Below, piece after piece: positions 27,652 to 38,490 of a DNA stretch of 64,000 nt (position 1 is its first letter; every line of letters starts with the position of its first letter). Made by a program: the position numbers and the translations under genes. The notes under the pieces were generated by a model. The model was not told the origin of the DNA. It did no database searches and saw only the letters and a list, made by a program, of their open reading frames with translations. The stretch is from Stenotrophomonas sp. ATCM1_4 (GTDB lineage Bacteria > Pseudomonadota > Gammaproteobacteria > Xanthomonadales > Xanthomonadaceae): NCBI RefSeq assembly GCF_004348115.1, contig NZ_QPFB01000001.1:907978-971977 (forward strand), in the 5' to 3' direction.

Positions 27652-27780
27652 CCTTCCCCCTTGGGGAGAAGGTGCCCCGAAGGGGCGGAAGAGGGTAGGG
27701 GCGACGCCTGCTGCCATCGATTTCGCAGGAGCTTCGCTCCAACCCTCACCCCAACCCCTCTCCCGGCGGGAGAGGGGCTT
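27652..27780. repeat. Dispersed paired-hairpin intergenic repeat, copy 1
   Basis: The left arm is a hairpin (CCTTCCCCCTTGGGGAGAAGG) followed by a GAAGGGGC block. A short middle with CAGGAGCTTCGCTCC follows. The right arm CCCTCACCCC is followed by the hairpin CCCCTCTCCCG...GGGAGAGGGG. The same architecture recurs at 32612-32735, and the right-arm motif at 34127-34219. The arms are roughly inverted relative to each other, as in composite REP elements. Confidence 0.7.
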
Positions 27781-27803
27781 TGGTATCCGAGGTATCCGAA
27801 GCC

Positions 27804-28058
27804 ATGCAGACCGAAGACGAAATCCTGTTGAAGAAGCTGCGTTGGCGTTGCCGGCGCGGCATGCGCGAGCTGGACCAGTTGTTCGGCCGTTACCTTGACC
27901 GTCGCTGGCTGCAGGCGCCTGCCGAAGAACGCGCGGTTTTCCTGCAGTTGCTGGAAACCGAAGACGATAAGTTGTGGCGTTGGTCCATGGGCTACGAGGC
28001 CTGTCCGGATGCGCCGCAGGCAGAGCTGCTCTCCTATATCCGCTCCCTTCCGGTGTGA
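27804..28058 (+). CDS. sdhE: SdhE FAD assembly factor
   Basis: This 84-residue helical protein carries the conserved [10 protein letters not shown] motif (residues about 18-28) that SdhE uses to promote covalent FAD attachment to SdhA, and [12 protein letters not shown] further on. The ATG at 27804 fits family length. It sits 161 bases after sdhB across a repeat and is followed by a ygfX-like gene, the same order as ygfY-ygfX in E. coli. Its presence with the SDHAF4-like gene puts two succinate dehydrogenase assembly factors around one operon. Confidence 0.94.
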   Translation: MQTEDEILLKKLRWRCRRGMRELDQLFGRYLDRRWLQAPAEERAVFLQLLETEDDKLWRWSMGYEACPDAPQAELLSYIRSLPV

Positions 28059-28458
28059 GTGCCGGCCGTCACGCTGGTTGCTGGCCGCGTTGACGCTGCT
28101 GGGAGGGCTGGCCGCCTTGGCGGCATTGACGTGTGACCTGCAGGCCCCCGTGGCCTGGCCGTTGGCCGTACTGGGGCTGGCAGGGTCGTGGCGGTTGGTG
28201 CGCCGCGAATGGCAGCGGCCGGTGGTGCAACTGCTGATCCCCGCCAGCGCGCAGCCGGCGCGGCTGGACGACCGGCCGCTGGACCGGCTGGAACTGCTCG
28301 AACGCGGGCCATTGGTACTGCTGCGCTGGCAATCCGATAGGCGGCGCGGTTGCCTGCTGTTCGGGCCGGACAACCTGCCGCAGGCACGACGACGTGAACT
28401 GCGTCTGGCCGTGCGCGCCCATGCCGTTTCCCGCCAAGCAGGGACAATGGCACCATAG
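28009..28458 (+). CDS. YgfX (CptA)-like inner-membrane protein
   Basis: This protein has two closely spaced hydrophobic segments ([18 protein letters not shown] and [14 protein letters not shown]), then a soluble C-terminal domain with [20 protein letters not shown] and [16 protein letters not shown]. That matches the plan of E. coli YgfX/CptA, also encoded just after sdhE. YgfX has been reported both as a toxin-like inhibitor of cell division proteins and as a membrane partner of SdhE; neither is settled. The start is uncertain: ATG at 28009 overlaps sdhE by 50 bases, while a shorter form could begin near 28078 with TTG. Confidence 0.7.
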   Translation: MRRRQSCSPISAPFRCECRPSRWLLAALTLLGGLAALAALTCDLQAPVAWPLAVLGLAGSWRLVRREWQRPVVQLLIPASAQPARLDDRPLDRLELLERGPLVLLRWQSDRRRGCLLFGPDNLPQARRRELRLAVRAHAVSRQAGTMAP

Positions 28459-28481
28459 CGGCACTTCCCGGGCACACGCGC

Positions 28482-29723
28482 ATGTTCAAACCCTTACCCG
28501 TCGCAATCGGATTGCGTTACCTGCGAGCCAAGCGCCGCAACGGCTTCATCTCCTTCATCTCCATGGCCTCGATCCTCGGCATCGCGCTGGGCGTGACCGT
28601 GCTGATCACCACGCTGGCGGTCATGAGCGGCTTCCAGAAGGAAATCCGCGATCGCCTGCTGCAGATGTCGGCGCACGCCACCGTCAGCGCCGATGGCGAG
28701 CCGATGACGAACTGGCAGCACGCCATCGATGTGGCGATCAAGGACCCGCGCGTGGCCGGTGCCGCACCCTACATCGAGATCCAGGGCATGCTGGCCGGAC
28801 CGCGCGTGCAGGGGGCCATCGTGCAGGGCGTGGATCCTGCGCAGGAGCCCAAGGTGTCGGTGCTTGCCGACAAGATGCAGAAGGGCTCGCTGGATGATCT
28901 GAAACCGGGCGAGTTCAACATCGTGCTGGGCAAGGAACTGGCCTTGTGGCTGGGCGTGGACGTGGGCGACAACGTGGTCGCCACACTGGCCGAGGTGCAG
29001 GGCACGCCGATGGGTGCGATGCCGCGGGTCAAGCGCTTCACCGTCAGCGGCATCTTCGAGGCCGGTTCCAACGAGGTCGACCGCGGCCTGGCCTTCGTCA
29101 ACATGCAGGACATGCAGCGCGTGCTGCGCATGGACGGCGTCACCGGCGTGCGCCTGAAGATGCATGACATGGACCAGGCCTACACCGTGGCCCGCGACCT
29201 GGCGATCAACCTCAACGGCTACTACCGGGTCAGCGACTGGACCCAGGAGAACGCCAACCTGTACCACTCGCTGCGCATGGAAAAGACGGTGATGGGCATC
29301 CTGCTGTCGCTGATCATCGCCATGGGCGCGTTCAACCTGGTGTCCTCGCAGGTGATGCTGGTCACCGACAAGCAGGCCGACATCGCGATCCTGCGTACGC
29401 TGGGCCTGACCCCGGGCGGGGTGATGCAGGTGTTCATGGTGCAGGGCACGCTGATCGGCGTGTTCGGCACGATTGCCGGCGTGCTCGGTGGCATCACCCT
29501 GACGCTCAACCTGGAGCGCATCCTCGGCCTGATCGAGTCGGCCTTCAACATCAAGCTGCTGCCGGAAGACGTGTACTACATCACTGGCCTGCCGACCGAC
29601 ATGCAGACCAGTGACATCGTCATCATCACCGCCGTGGCGTTGCTGATGAGCTTCGTCGCCACCCTGTACCCCGCGTGGCGCGCCGCCCGCACCCAACCGG
29701 CCGAGGCGCTGCGTTATGAGTAA
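28482..29723 (+). CDS. lolC: Lipoprotein-releasing system permease LolC/LolE
   Basis: This 413-residue inner-membrane protein of the FtsX/LolCE family has the N-terminal motif [20 protein letters not shown], and four membrane helices: one near residue 25 and three near 270-400 ([20 protein letters not shown] lies at the start of the FtsX domain). The large periplasmic domain of about residues 45-260 would bind lipoproteins. With LolD it extracts lipoproteins from the inner membrane and hands them to LolA. Only one permease gene is present, so the complex may use a single LolF-like permease twice. Its end overlaps lolD by eight bases. Confidence 0.92.
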   Translation: MFKPLPVAIGLRYLRAKRRNGFISFISMASILGIALGVTVLITTLAVMSGFQKEIRDRLLQMSAHATVSADGEPMTNWQHAIDVAIKDPRVAGAAPYIEIQGMLAGPRVQGAIVQGVDPAQEPKVSVLADKMQKGSLDDLKPGEFNIVLGKELALWLGVDVGDNVVATLAEVQGTPMGAMPRVKRFTVSGIFEAGSNEVDRGLAFVNMQDMQRVLRMDGVTGVRLKMHDMDQAYTVARDLAINLNGYYRVSDWTQENANLYHSLRMEKTVMGILLSLIIAMGAFNLVSSQVMLVTDKQADIAILRTLGLTPGGVMQVFMVQGTLIGVFGTIAGVLGGITLTLNLERILGLIESAFNIKLLPEDVYYITGLPTDMQTSDIVIITAVALLMSFVATLYPAWRAARTQPAEALRYE

Positions 29724-30591
29724 GAACCCGATGGAATCCGTGATCCGCGCCGAGGGCCTGGGCAAGACCTACGCCGAGGGCAAGATGCACACGCCGGTGT
29801 TCGATGGGCTGGACCTGGACGTGAAGCCCGGCGAGACGGTCGCCATCGTCGGTGCGTCCGGTGCCGGCAAGAGCACGCTGCTGCACCTGCTGGGTGGCCT
29901 GGATATTCCCACCGCGGGCGAGGTCTACGTGGCCGGGCACCGGATGTCGGCGTTGTCCGACACCGAGCGCGGTCGCCTGCGCAACCGCTCGCTGGGCTTC
30001 GTCTACCAGTTCCATCACCTGCTGCCGGAGTTCACCGCGCTGGAAAACGTGATGATGCCGGTGATGCTGGATGAGAAGAGCCCTGTCCCCGGACGCCGCT
30101 GGGTGGCCACGAGCATTGCGACGGTCTGTTTCGCCACGCTGGCCTCGGTCAGGACCGGGCACTGGATCTTCCTGTGGCTTGCCTTGGGGTTGTGGCTTGC
30201 AGGACTGCTCGGGATGGGGGTCGTCTCGTACTGGAGTGGACGGAAGAGGGTTGTTGCCGCCCGTCAACGGGCGACCGAAATACTGGAGGCCGTGGGGCTG
30301 GGACATCGCGTGCACCACAAGCCGGGCGAGCTGTCCGGTGGCGAGCGCCAGCGTGCTGCGGTGGCGCGGGCGCTGGTCAACAATCCTGCCTGCATCCTGG
30401 GTGACGAACCCACCGGCAACCTGGATGACAAGACCGCGGGCACCGTGTTCGAGCTGATGCTGGCATTGAACCGCAGGTACCAGACCAGTCTGGTGCTGGT
30501 CACCCATGACCGCAGCCTGGCCCGCAAGTTGGATCGGGTGCTGGAGCTGCGCGAGGGCCGCCTGCACCAGCTGGAGCGCAGCGAGGTCTGA
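29716..30591 (+). CDS. lolD: Lipoprotein-releasing system ATPase LolD with an inserted hydrophobic hairpin
   Basis: This 291-residue protein has all LolD hallmarks: Walker [10 protein letters not shown] (46-54), Q-loop [17 protein letters not shown], signature ELSGGERQR (205-213), Walker [14 protein letters not shown] and the switch His in VTHD. Typical LolD proteins are about 230-240 residues. The excess is a block of about 55 residues (122-176, bases about 30079-30243) between the Q-loop region and the helix [19 protein letters not shown]. It is strongly hydrophobic ([34 protein letters not shown]), predicted as two membrane-crossing segments, and ends in a basic stretch (SGRKR). The insertion keeps frame and all ATPase motifs. 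The ATG at 29716 overlaps lolC; ATG at 29731 is possible. Confidence 0.9.
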   Translation: MSKNPMESVIRAEGLGKTYAEGKMHTPVFDGLDLDVKPGETVAIVGASGAGKSTLLHLLGGLDIPTAGEVYVAGHRMSALSDTERGRLRNRSLGFVYQFHHLLPEFTALENVMMPVMLDEKSPVPGRRWVATSIATVCFATLASVRTGHWIFLWLALGLWLAGLLGMGVVSYWSGRKRVVAARQRATEILEAVGLGHRVHHKPGELSGGERQRAAVARALVNNPACILGDEPTGNLDDKTAGTVFELMLALNRRYQTSLVLVTHDRSLARKLDRVLELREGRLHQLERSEV

Positions 30592-30684
30592 GGCCGGGGA
30601 TGTTTCTCGCCAATTCACCCGGACGGGAGGATGATCCTGCCTGGATGTTGCGTGGTTTTCTTTCCCGGTAAGAGGAGTCGTGCC

Positions 30685-31146
30685 ATGAAGAAGGTGCTTG
30701 TCGCATTGATGGCTGCCGCAGCCTTGGCCGGCTGTGCCACGGCAGGGAAGCTGAGCAGCAGCGAGCGGCTGGAGTTGTACCGCGCCCACGCCGGCGCGCC
30801 GGTGAACAGCTTCCGGTACTTCGGTTCGTTCAACGGCTGGACCGAACTGGGTGACAGTGCGTTGGCGGTATGGACCAAGCCGAGCGAGGCGTGGCTGCTG
30901 AGCCTGAGTGGGCCATGCATGGACCTGTCCTACGCGCCGGCCATCAGCATCACCAACATGATGGGCCAGGTGTCGGCGCGCTTTGACCGCGTGGTGGTGT
31001 TGGGCAGCGGGCCGGTCGGTCGTGTGCCATGCCGCATCGAGAGCATCCAGCCGCTGGACGTGAAGGCGCTGCGGGCGTCGGAGAAGGAACTGCGCGAGGC
31101 CAAGGTCGCCGAGCGTGCCGCCGACCAGACGGCCGAAGACAAGTAA
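30685..31146 (+). CDS. DUF6491-like lipoprotein
   Basis: This 153-residue protein starts MKKVLVALMAAAALAGCA, a clear lipoprotein signal with Cys at residue 17. The mature part contains FRYFGSFNGWTELGDSALAV, WLLSLSGPCMDLSYAPAISI and RVPCRIESIQPLD; the pair of Cys residues could form a disulfide. This resembles small uncharacterised DUF6491-type lipoproteins common in Xanthomonadaceae. The C-terminal 30 residues are charged and helical. It follows lolD after 93 bases and may be separately transcribed. Function is unknown. Confidence 0.82.
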   Translation: MKKVLVALMAAAALAGCATAGKLSSSERLELYRAHAGAPVNSFRYFGSFNGWTELGDSALAVWTKPSEAWLLSLSGPCMDLSYAPAISITNMMGQVSARFDRVVVLGSGPVGRVPCRIESIQPLDVKALRASEKELREAKVAERAADQTAEDK

Positions 31147-31154
31147 CCAACACG

Positions 31155-31221
31155 GTAGCGCGGCGCCAGGCGCCGCGGGGTGTTGCTGGCAGCGTCAGGT
31201 GCCGGGCATGGCCCGGCACCT
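31155..31221. repeat. GTAG-type stem-loop repeat plus second hairpin
   Basis: GTAG (31155-31158) is followed by a perfect stem CGCGGCGCC (31159-31167) with GGCGCCGCG (31169-31177). A second perfect 11-base stem is AGGTGCCGGGC (31197-31207) with GCCCGGCACCT (31211-31221). GTAG at the base of a short GC-rich hairpin is the signature of the dispersed palindromes described in Stenotrophomonas maltophilia. It lies between convergent genes and may also end transcription, though no T-run is present. Confidence 0.65.
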
Positions 31222-31237
31222 CTCGTCCTGCCCGGTG

Positions 31238-31510
31238 TCAGGCCTCGGGGGCGACGTAGCCGGCAGGCTTCTCGGCACCGCCGGAGAACAGGTACTTCAC
31301 CAGTTCTTCTTCCAGGAATGCGCGGTGCTTCGGGTCGCGCGGCGACAGCCGGTTTTCGTTGATCAGCATGGTCTGGTGCGCCAGCCAGCTGGCCCACGCC
31401 TGCTTGCCGATGTTGGCGAAGATGCGCTGGCCCAGATCGCCGGGGTAGGGCACGAAGTCCAGACCTTCGGTTTCGCGTTGTTCGTACTGGCAGAAGACGG
31501 AACGGGGCAT
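31238..31510 (-). CDS. yggX: YggX-type oxidative damage protection / Fe(II)-trafficking protein
   Basis: This 90-residue protein matches YggX along its length: [19 protein letters not shown] with the redox-sensitive Cys7, [20 protein letters not shown] and [20 protein letters not shown], then FLEEEL. YggX protects iron-sulfur proteins from oxidation and may carry labile iron. It lies 17 bases downstream of mutY, the same mutY-yggX order as in E. coli. This links iron-sulfur protection to the iron-sulfur glycosylase MutY. Confidence 0.95.
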   Translation of the reverse strand: MPRSVFCQYEQRETEGLDFVPYPGDLGQRIFANIGKQAWASWLAHQTMLINENRLSPRDPKHRAFLEEELVKYLFSGGAEKPAGYVAPEA

Positions 31511-31527
31511 GGCGTGGTCCTGTGGTG

Positions 31528-32583
31528 TCAGTGCGCGCGATGGCGCTCAAGCAGTTTGCGGATGGGAGCGGGCAGGCCGAGGTTGGCCAGCTCCGTGCGG
31601 GATACCCAGCGCAGGTCGGCATTGTCGCCAACCCGGGCACGCAGGGCGACCTTGCGGGCGTTCAAGGGCTGCAGGTGCAGCCGGTAATGGCTGAAGGTGT
31701 GCACGATCAACGGCAGTTCTTCGGCATTGTCGTATTCACCCTGGATGTGGGTAGCGAACCATTCGCGCATCAGTGCGTCGGTATCGGCCTGCGGCAGCGT
31801 CCATAGCGAGGCCCAGATGCCGGTCGGCGGGCGCTTGAGCAGCAGGATCCGCCCCTGGGCATCCTCCAGCAGCAAGGCCGTGGCCTCGCGCTCGGGCAGG
31901 GTCTTGCTCGGCTTGGGCGTGGGCAGTGCATCGACCTGTCCTTCGGCATGGGCAACGCAGTTGCCTTGCAGCGGGCACAGGATGCAGGCCGGTTTGGCGC
32001 GGGTGCACAGCGTGGCACCGAAATCCATCTGGGCCTGGGTGTAGTCAGCCATGCGGCCGGCGGGCACCTGGGCGACATGCGCTGCGGCCAGCCCCCACAG
32101 CTGCTTCTCGATGGCCGGCTGGCCGGGGAAGCCGACGATGCCGTGGTAACGGGTCAGCACGCGCTTCACGTTGCCATCAAGGATCGGGAACGGGTCGTTC
32201 CAGGCCTGGCTGAGGATGGCGCCGGCAGTGCTGCTACCGATGCCGGGCAGGGCGAGCAGGGCATCGAAGTCACGTGGCAGGTCACCGTCATGCCGTTCGA
32301 GGCATTGCTTCGCCGCGGCATGCAGGTTGCGGGCGCGGGCGTAGTAGCCCAGGCCGGCCCAGTTGGCCATCACCGTGTCGTTGTCGGCCCTGGCCAGATC
32401 AGGAAGGGTGGGGAATGTCTGCATGAAGCGGTGGAAGTACGGGATGACCGTGGCCACCTGGGTCTGCTGCAGCATGATCTCCGACAGCCACACCCGGTAC
32501 GGCGAACGCGGATGCTGCCACGGCAGGTCATGGCGTCCGTGCTGGTCGAACCAGATCAGTAGTTGGCTGGGGAAGCTGGGCAT
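31528..32583 (-). CDS. mutY: Adenine DNA glycosylase MutY
   Basis: This 351-residue base-excision repair enzyme removes adenine mispaired with 8-oxoguanine. The catalytic Glu is in [14 protein letters not shown], and the helix-hairpin-helix [17 protein letters not shown] is followed by the catalytic Asp in [10 protein letters not shown]. The iron-sulfur loop [17 protein letters not shown] has the exact C-X6-C-X2-C-X5-C spacing. The C-terminal NUDIX-like 8-oxoG recognition domain covers about residues 220-345. It is followed by yggX in the same unit. The upstream side carries a dispersed repeat. Confidence 0.96.
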   Translation of the reverse strand: MPSFPSQLLIWFDQHGRHDLPWQHPRSPYRVWLSEIMLQQTQVATVIPYFHRFMQTFPTLPDLARADNDTVMANWAGLGYYARARNLHAAAKQCLERHDGDLPRDFDALLALPGIGSSTAGAILSQAWNDPFPILDGNVKRVLTRYHGIVGFPGQPAIEKQLWGLAAAHVAQVPAGRMADYTQAQMDFGATLCTRAKPACILCPLQGNCVAHAEGQVDALPTPKPSKTLPEREATALLLEDAQGRILLLKRPPTGIWASLWTLPQADTDALMREWFATHIQGEYDNAEELPLIVHTFSHYRLHLQPLNARKVALRARVGDNADLRWVSRTELANLGLPAPIRKLLERHRAH

Positions 32584-32611
32584 GGGCTCGCAGGCGATGG
32601 CGACTTTGAAG

Positions 32612-32735
32612 CCCTTCTCCCTGCGGGAGAAGGTGCCCGGAAGGGGCGGATGAGGGTAAGGGGGCGCTGGTGCTGCATGGGGGCTTCGCTCCCGTGGGCC
32701 CTCACCCCCTCTCCGGCACGCGGGAGAGGGGCTTC
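32612..32735. repeat. Dispersed paired-hairpin intergenic repeat, copy 2
   Basis: The left arm is the hairpin CCTTCTCCC...GGGAGAAGG followed by GGAAGGGGCGGATGAGGGTA. The middle contains GCTTCGCTCC, and the right arm CCCTCACCCC is followed by a hairpin closing in GGGAGAGGGG. It has the same order of parts as the copy at 27652-27780. It fills the gap between mutY and the end of ftsY and could act as a terminator-like structure on either strand. Confidence 0.7.
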
Positions 32736-32738
32736 AGG

Positions 32739-34052
32739 TCAGTTGCTGCCCAGCGCCTGCGGCAGCAGGGCGTCGACGAAGGCTTCCGGGTCGAACACGC
32801 GCAGGTCTTCCGGGCGCTCGCCGATGCCGGCGAAGCGGATCGGGATGCCGAACTCGCGGGCCAGCGCGAAGACCACGCCGCCCTTGGCGGTGCCGTCCAG
32901 CTTGGTCACCACCAGGCCGGTGACGCCGGCGGCGGCATGGAACTGGCGCACCTGTGACAGCGCGTTCTGGCCGGTGGTGCCGTCGATGACCATCAGCACT
33001 TCGTGCGGTGCGGTGTCGTCGATCTTGCCGAGCACGCGGCGGATCTTGCTCAGCTCGTTCATCAGGCCGGTCTGGGTGTGCAGGCGGCCGGCGGTGTCGG
33101 CGATCAGCACGCTGGTGCCGCGGGCCTTGCCGGCCTGCAATGCGTCGAAGGCGACCGAGGCGGCGTCGGCATTCTGGCCCTGTGCGACCACGGCCACGCC
33201 GTTGCGCTCGCCCCAGATCTGCAGCTGGGCCACAGCAGCGGCGCGGAAGGTGTCACCGGCGGCCAGCATCAGGCTGTGGCCCTGGTCCTTGAAGCGCTTG
33301 GCCAGCTTGCCGATGGTGGTGGTCTTGCCCACGCCGTTGACGCCAACGGTGAGGATCACGAAGGGTTTGGCGTTCGTGTCGATGACCAGCGGCTGGGACA
33401 CCGGCTGCAGCAGTGCGATCAGGTCGGCGCGCAGTGCGGCCAGCAGGGCGTTGGCATCGGCGAACTCGCGCGACTTCATGCGCTTGCGCAGGCTCTCCAC
33501 CAGTGCGGTGGTGGCCGGCACGCCGACGTCGGCGGTGATCAATGCGGTCTCGATCTCGTCCAGCAGGTCGTCGTCGAGCTTGGGGTTGCGCGAGAACAGG
33601 CCGCCGAAGCTGCGGGCGAACACGCTGTTGCGCAGGCGGTCGCGCCAGCCGACCTTGCCGGCCGGGGCCGCGGGCGCGGCGTTGGCGGGGATCAGGGCGT
33701 CGTCGCTGTCGGCTGCGCTGGGAGCGGCCGCTTCGACAACGGCCGGAGCGGAGGCGGGCGCGGCGACTGCCTCGGAAGCGGAGGCGCTGGGGACAGCTGC
33801 CGGCTCGGCAACGCTGCTCGGCACCGGTGCGGGTGCCGCTTCGAGGACCGGTTCCGGGATGGCCGCGGCCGGTGTTTCGACGATAGCGGGTTCAGCCGGT
33901 TGTTCGACGAACGCTTCGCTGAGGTCCACCTCTGCCGACGCTTCGGCCGGCGCCTTGGGGAATGCGGCGGCCAGGTCTTCCGCGCTCAGCGTGGACGGCT
34001 TTGCAGGCGGTTGGACGTCGTCGGTCTTCTTGCGGCGGAAAAAGCTGAACAT
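32739..34052 (-). CDS. ftsY: Signal recognition particle receptor FtsY
   Basis: This 437-residue SRP GTPase docks ribosome-nascent chain complexes at the membrane. The N-terminus MFSFFRRKKTDD is a basic amphipathic membrane-binding start. Residues about 13-150 are an Ala/Pro/Glu-rich, probably disordered acidic A domain. The N domain follows near 155-230, then the G domain with VNGVGKTTTIGKLAKRF, AAGDTFRAAAVAQL, DTAGRLHTQ and VTKLDGTAKGG. The start at 34052 is chosen over the upstream in-frame ATG because it yields the membrane-targeting start. It is flanked by dispersed repeats on both sides. Confidence 0.96.
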   Translation of the reverse strand: MFSFFRRKKTDDVQPPAKPSTLSAEDLAAAFPKAPAEASAEVDLSEAFVEQPAEPAIVETPAAAIPEPVLEAAPAPVPSSVAEPAAVPSASASEAVAAPASAPAVVEAAAPSAADSDDALIPANAAPAAPAGKVGWRDRLRNSVFARSFGGLFSRNPKLDDDLLDEIETALITADVGVPATTALVESLRKRMKSREFADANALLAALRADLIALLQPVSQPLVIDTNAKPFVILTVGVNGVGKTTTIGKLAKRFKDQGHSLMLAAGDTFRAAAVAQLQIWGERNGVAVVAQGQNADAASVAFDALQAGKARGTSVLIADTAGRLHTQTGLMNELSKIRRVLGKIDDTAPHEVLMVIDGTTGQNALSQVRQFHAAAGVTGLVVTKLDGTAKGGVVFALAREFGIPIRFAGIGERPEDLRVFDPEAFVDALLPQALGSN

Positions 34053-34126
34053 GGAGGAAAAAGGCCTGAAATCAGACGCATATGCTACCACCGGCGGTTG
34101 TGCTACCGGTGCGGGTTGTGAGGCTT

Positions 34127-34219
34127 ACCCCTCCCCGGCCCTCCCCTTCGCTGCGCGAAAGGGAGGGGGCGTGAAGCCCCTCTCCCGTTTTGCGGGAGAG
34201 GGGTTGGGGTGAGGGCTGG
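34127..34219. repeat. Dispersed hairpin repeat, copy 3 (divergent form)
   Basis: An imperfect hairpin, CCCTCCCCTTCG...CGAAAGGGAGGGG, is followed by CCCCTCTCCCG...CGGGAGAGGGG and TTGGGGTGAGGG. The last block is the reverse complement of the right arm in the copies at 27652 and 32612. The middle part of those copies is absent. It sits between htpG and ftsY on the minus strand. Confidence 0.6.
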
Positions 34220-34224
34220 GTCAA

Positions 34225-36129
<1,905 letters not shown>

Positions 36130-36186
36130 CGGTCGGGGATGCTCCGTGGCTGAGGTGCCGCGCCCGGCGCGGCGGCTGACACAGGG

Positions 36187-36212
36187 GTAGGGGTGAATGG
36201 GCGATTTTCAAG
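36187..36212 (-). promoter_or_regulatory. Sigma-32 (heat-shock) promoter candidate for htpG
   Basis: Reading the minus strand, CTTGAAA (36212-36206) is followed after 12 bases by CCCCTAC (36193-36187), close to the RpoH consensus CTTGAAA ... CCCCAT. This would start transcription near 36180, leaving a leader of about 50 bases before the htpG ATG. Confidence 0.65.
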
Positions 36213-36332
36213 GTCGGCACCCGGGACGGGGGGCTGGTCTATCATCTGCGGCCTGATTCAGCTGTCCTGTGGGTGCCTGCCGATGCCTTCCCTTCGCCGA
36301 CCGTTGCCATTGGCCCTGCCGGGAGGGGCCGC

Positions 36333-37462
<1,130 letters not shown>

Positions 37463-37505
37463 AACATCCGAACAGCCGTACAGAACCTCAAAAGGGAGAA
37501 GAAAC

Positions 37506-37997
37506 ATGAAGAACACGATGCGCGTGATGCTGGCCGCTTCGATGGTGCTGGCCTTCACCGCCTGCAAGAAGGAAGAGGCCGCTCCGGTGGCGGAAGCCCA
37601 GCAGGCGCTGGTTGCCCCGGCCAAGGACGACGATGCGGGCTGGAAGAAGTACCTGCAGGCCGTGGCCGTGCAGAACATGGGCAACATCACCGCCAGCCCG
37701 TTCCTGTACTACCTCCCGCCGGAATCGGACCCGGAATTCGCCGCCAAGTACGACCGCCAGGTCGAGAGCGCCACCACCGCCATCGGCCGTGGCATCCAGC
37801 CGGGCAACATGCTGGCCTTCGGTTCCTCGGCCTCGGCCAAGATGGCCGACATGATCGAAGCCGCCTTCAAGGGCGTGCAGGCTGATTCGATGAAGAACGT
37901 GCGCGTGGTGTTCATCGGCGATGCCGCCGACAACGCCCGCGTGCAGACCATCGTCAAGCCGACCGGCGCCGACTACATCTTCGTCGAAGCCAAGTAA
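37506..37997 (+). CDS. Hypothetical exported lipoprotein
   Basis: This 163-residue protein begins MKNTMRVMLAASMVLAFTAC; the FTAC end is an acceptable lipobox, so it is probably a lipoprotein with acylated Cys20. The mature part starts with Lys/Glu- and Ala-rich linker, then AVQNMGNITASPFLYYLPPE and a C-terminal alpha/beta segment (SMKNVRVVFIGDAADNARVQ, ending YIFVEAK). I do not recognise the family. A GGGAGAAG ribosome-binding site at 37493-37500 supports the start. The gene follows coaD by 43 bases on the same strand. Confidence 0.85.
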   Translation: MKNTMRVMLAASMVLAFTACKKEEAAPVAEAQQALVAPAKDDDAGWKKYLQAVAVQNMGNITASPFLYYLPPESDPEFAAKYDRQVESATTAIGRGIQPGNMLAFGSSASAKMADMIEAAFKGVQADSMKNVRVVFIGDAADNARVQTIVKPTGADYIFVEAK

Positions 37998-38120
37998 TGC
38001 GATGGGGCAGGGCCGCGATGCGGCCCTGCCTTGCTTCAAGGCGCCGGTGGCAGGCGTTGGAAGCGACGCAGGCAACACCGGCGATGATGTGATTGCAGGC
38101 GTTCCTTCGTGGAAGCCTTG

Positions 38121-38159
38121 TCAGCCTCGCGGCTGAGGCCGCTCCTGCACCGGGAGCGG
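38121..38159. repeat. REP-like double hairpin
   Basis: TCAGCC-TCGC-GGCTGA (38121-38136) is followed by CCGCTCC-TGCACC-GGAGCGG (38139-38159 with one unpaired G). Text of the type GCTCCTGC plus CTCGCGGCTGAGGCCG resembles REP palindromes of pseudomonads and relatives. It is the main content of the 208-base gap before the ferredoxin gene. Confidence 0.5.
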
Positions 38160-38205
38160 CGTGGTTGGTTGAACGTCCCGTCGCAACGGGAAGGCAGGAA
38201 GTGGC

Positions 38206-38490
38206 ATGTCCCTGAAAATCAATGAGCTCTGCGTCAACTGCGACGTCTGTGAGCCCGCCTGCCCGAACCAGGCCATTTCAATGGGCGAGACGATCTACGT
38301 GATCGATCCGGCCCGTTGCACCGAATGTGTCGGCCATTTCGACGAGCCGCAGTGCGTGGTGGTCTGCCCGGTCGAATGCATCGACCCGGACCCGGACATC
38401 CCCGAGACACAGGATCAGTTGCTGGCCAAGTTGCACGGGCTGCAGCGTGATCATCCCGAACTTTACGAACCGGAGAACCCGCAGGCATGA
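38206..38490 (+). CDS. YfhL-type 2[4Fe-4S] ferredoxin
   Basis: This 94-residue ferredoxin has the first cluster motif CVNCDVCEPACPN at residues 9-21 and the second CTECVGHFDEPQCVVVCP, with the eight-residue insert between the second and third Cys typical of the YfhL/Alvin group. Such ferredoxins have unusually low and separated redox potentials and often lie by coaD or nitrogen/aromatic genes. It overlaps the ggt start by four bases. The physiological partner is unknown. Confidence 0.94.
   Translation: MSLKINELCVNCDVCEPACPNQAISMGETIYVIDPARCTECVGHFDEPQCVVVCPVECIDPDPDIPETQDQLLAKLHGLQRDHPELYEPENPQA

Noticed and set aside
24637..27717. Minus-strand open frame of over 1000 codons opposite sdhD, sdhA and sdhB
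   Set aside because: It crosses three certain genes and their intergenic gaps; its composition is that of an antisense shadow.
30079..30243. LolD excess length explained by a frameshift or a second small gene
   Set aside because: The frame is uninterrupted, both flanks align with LolD in the same frame, and no start with a ribosome-binding site lies within the block.
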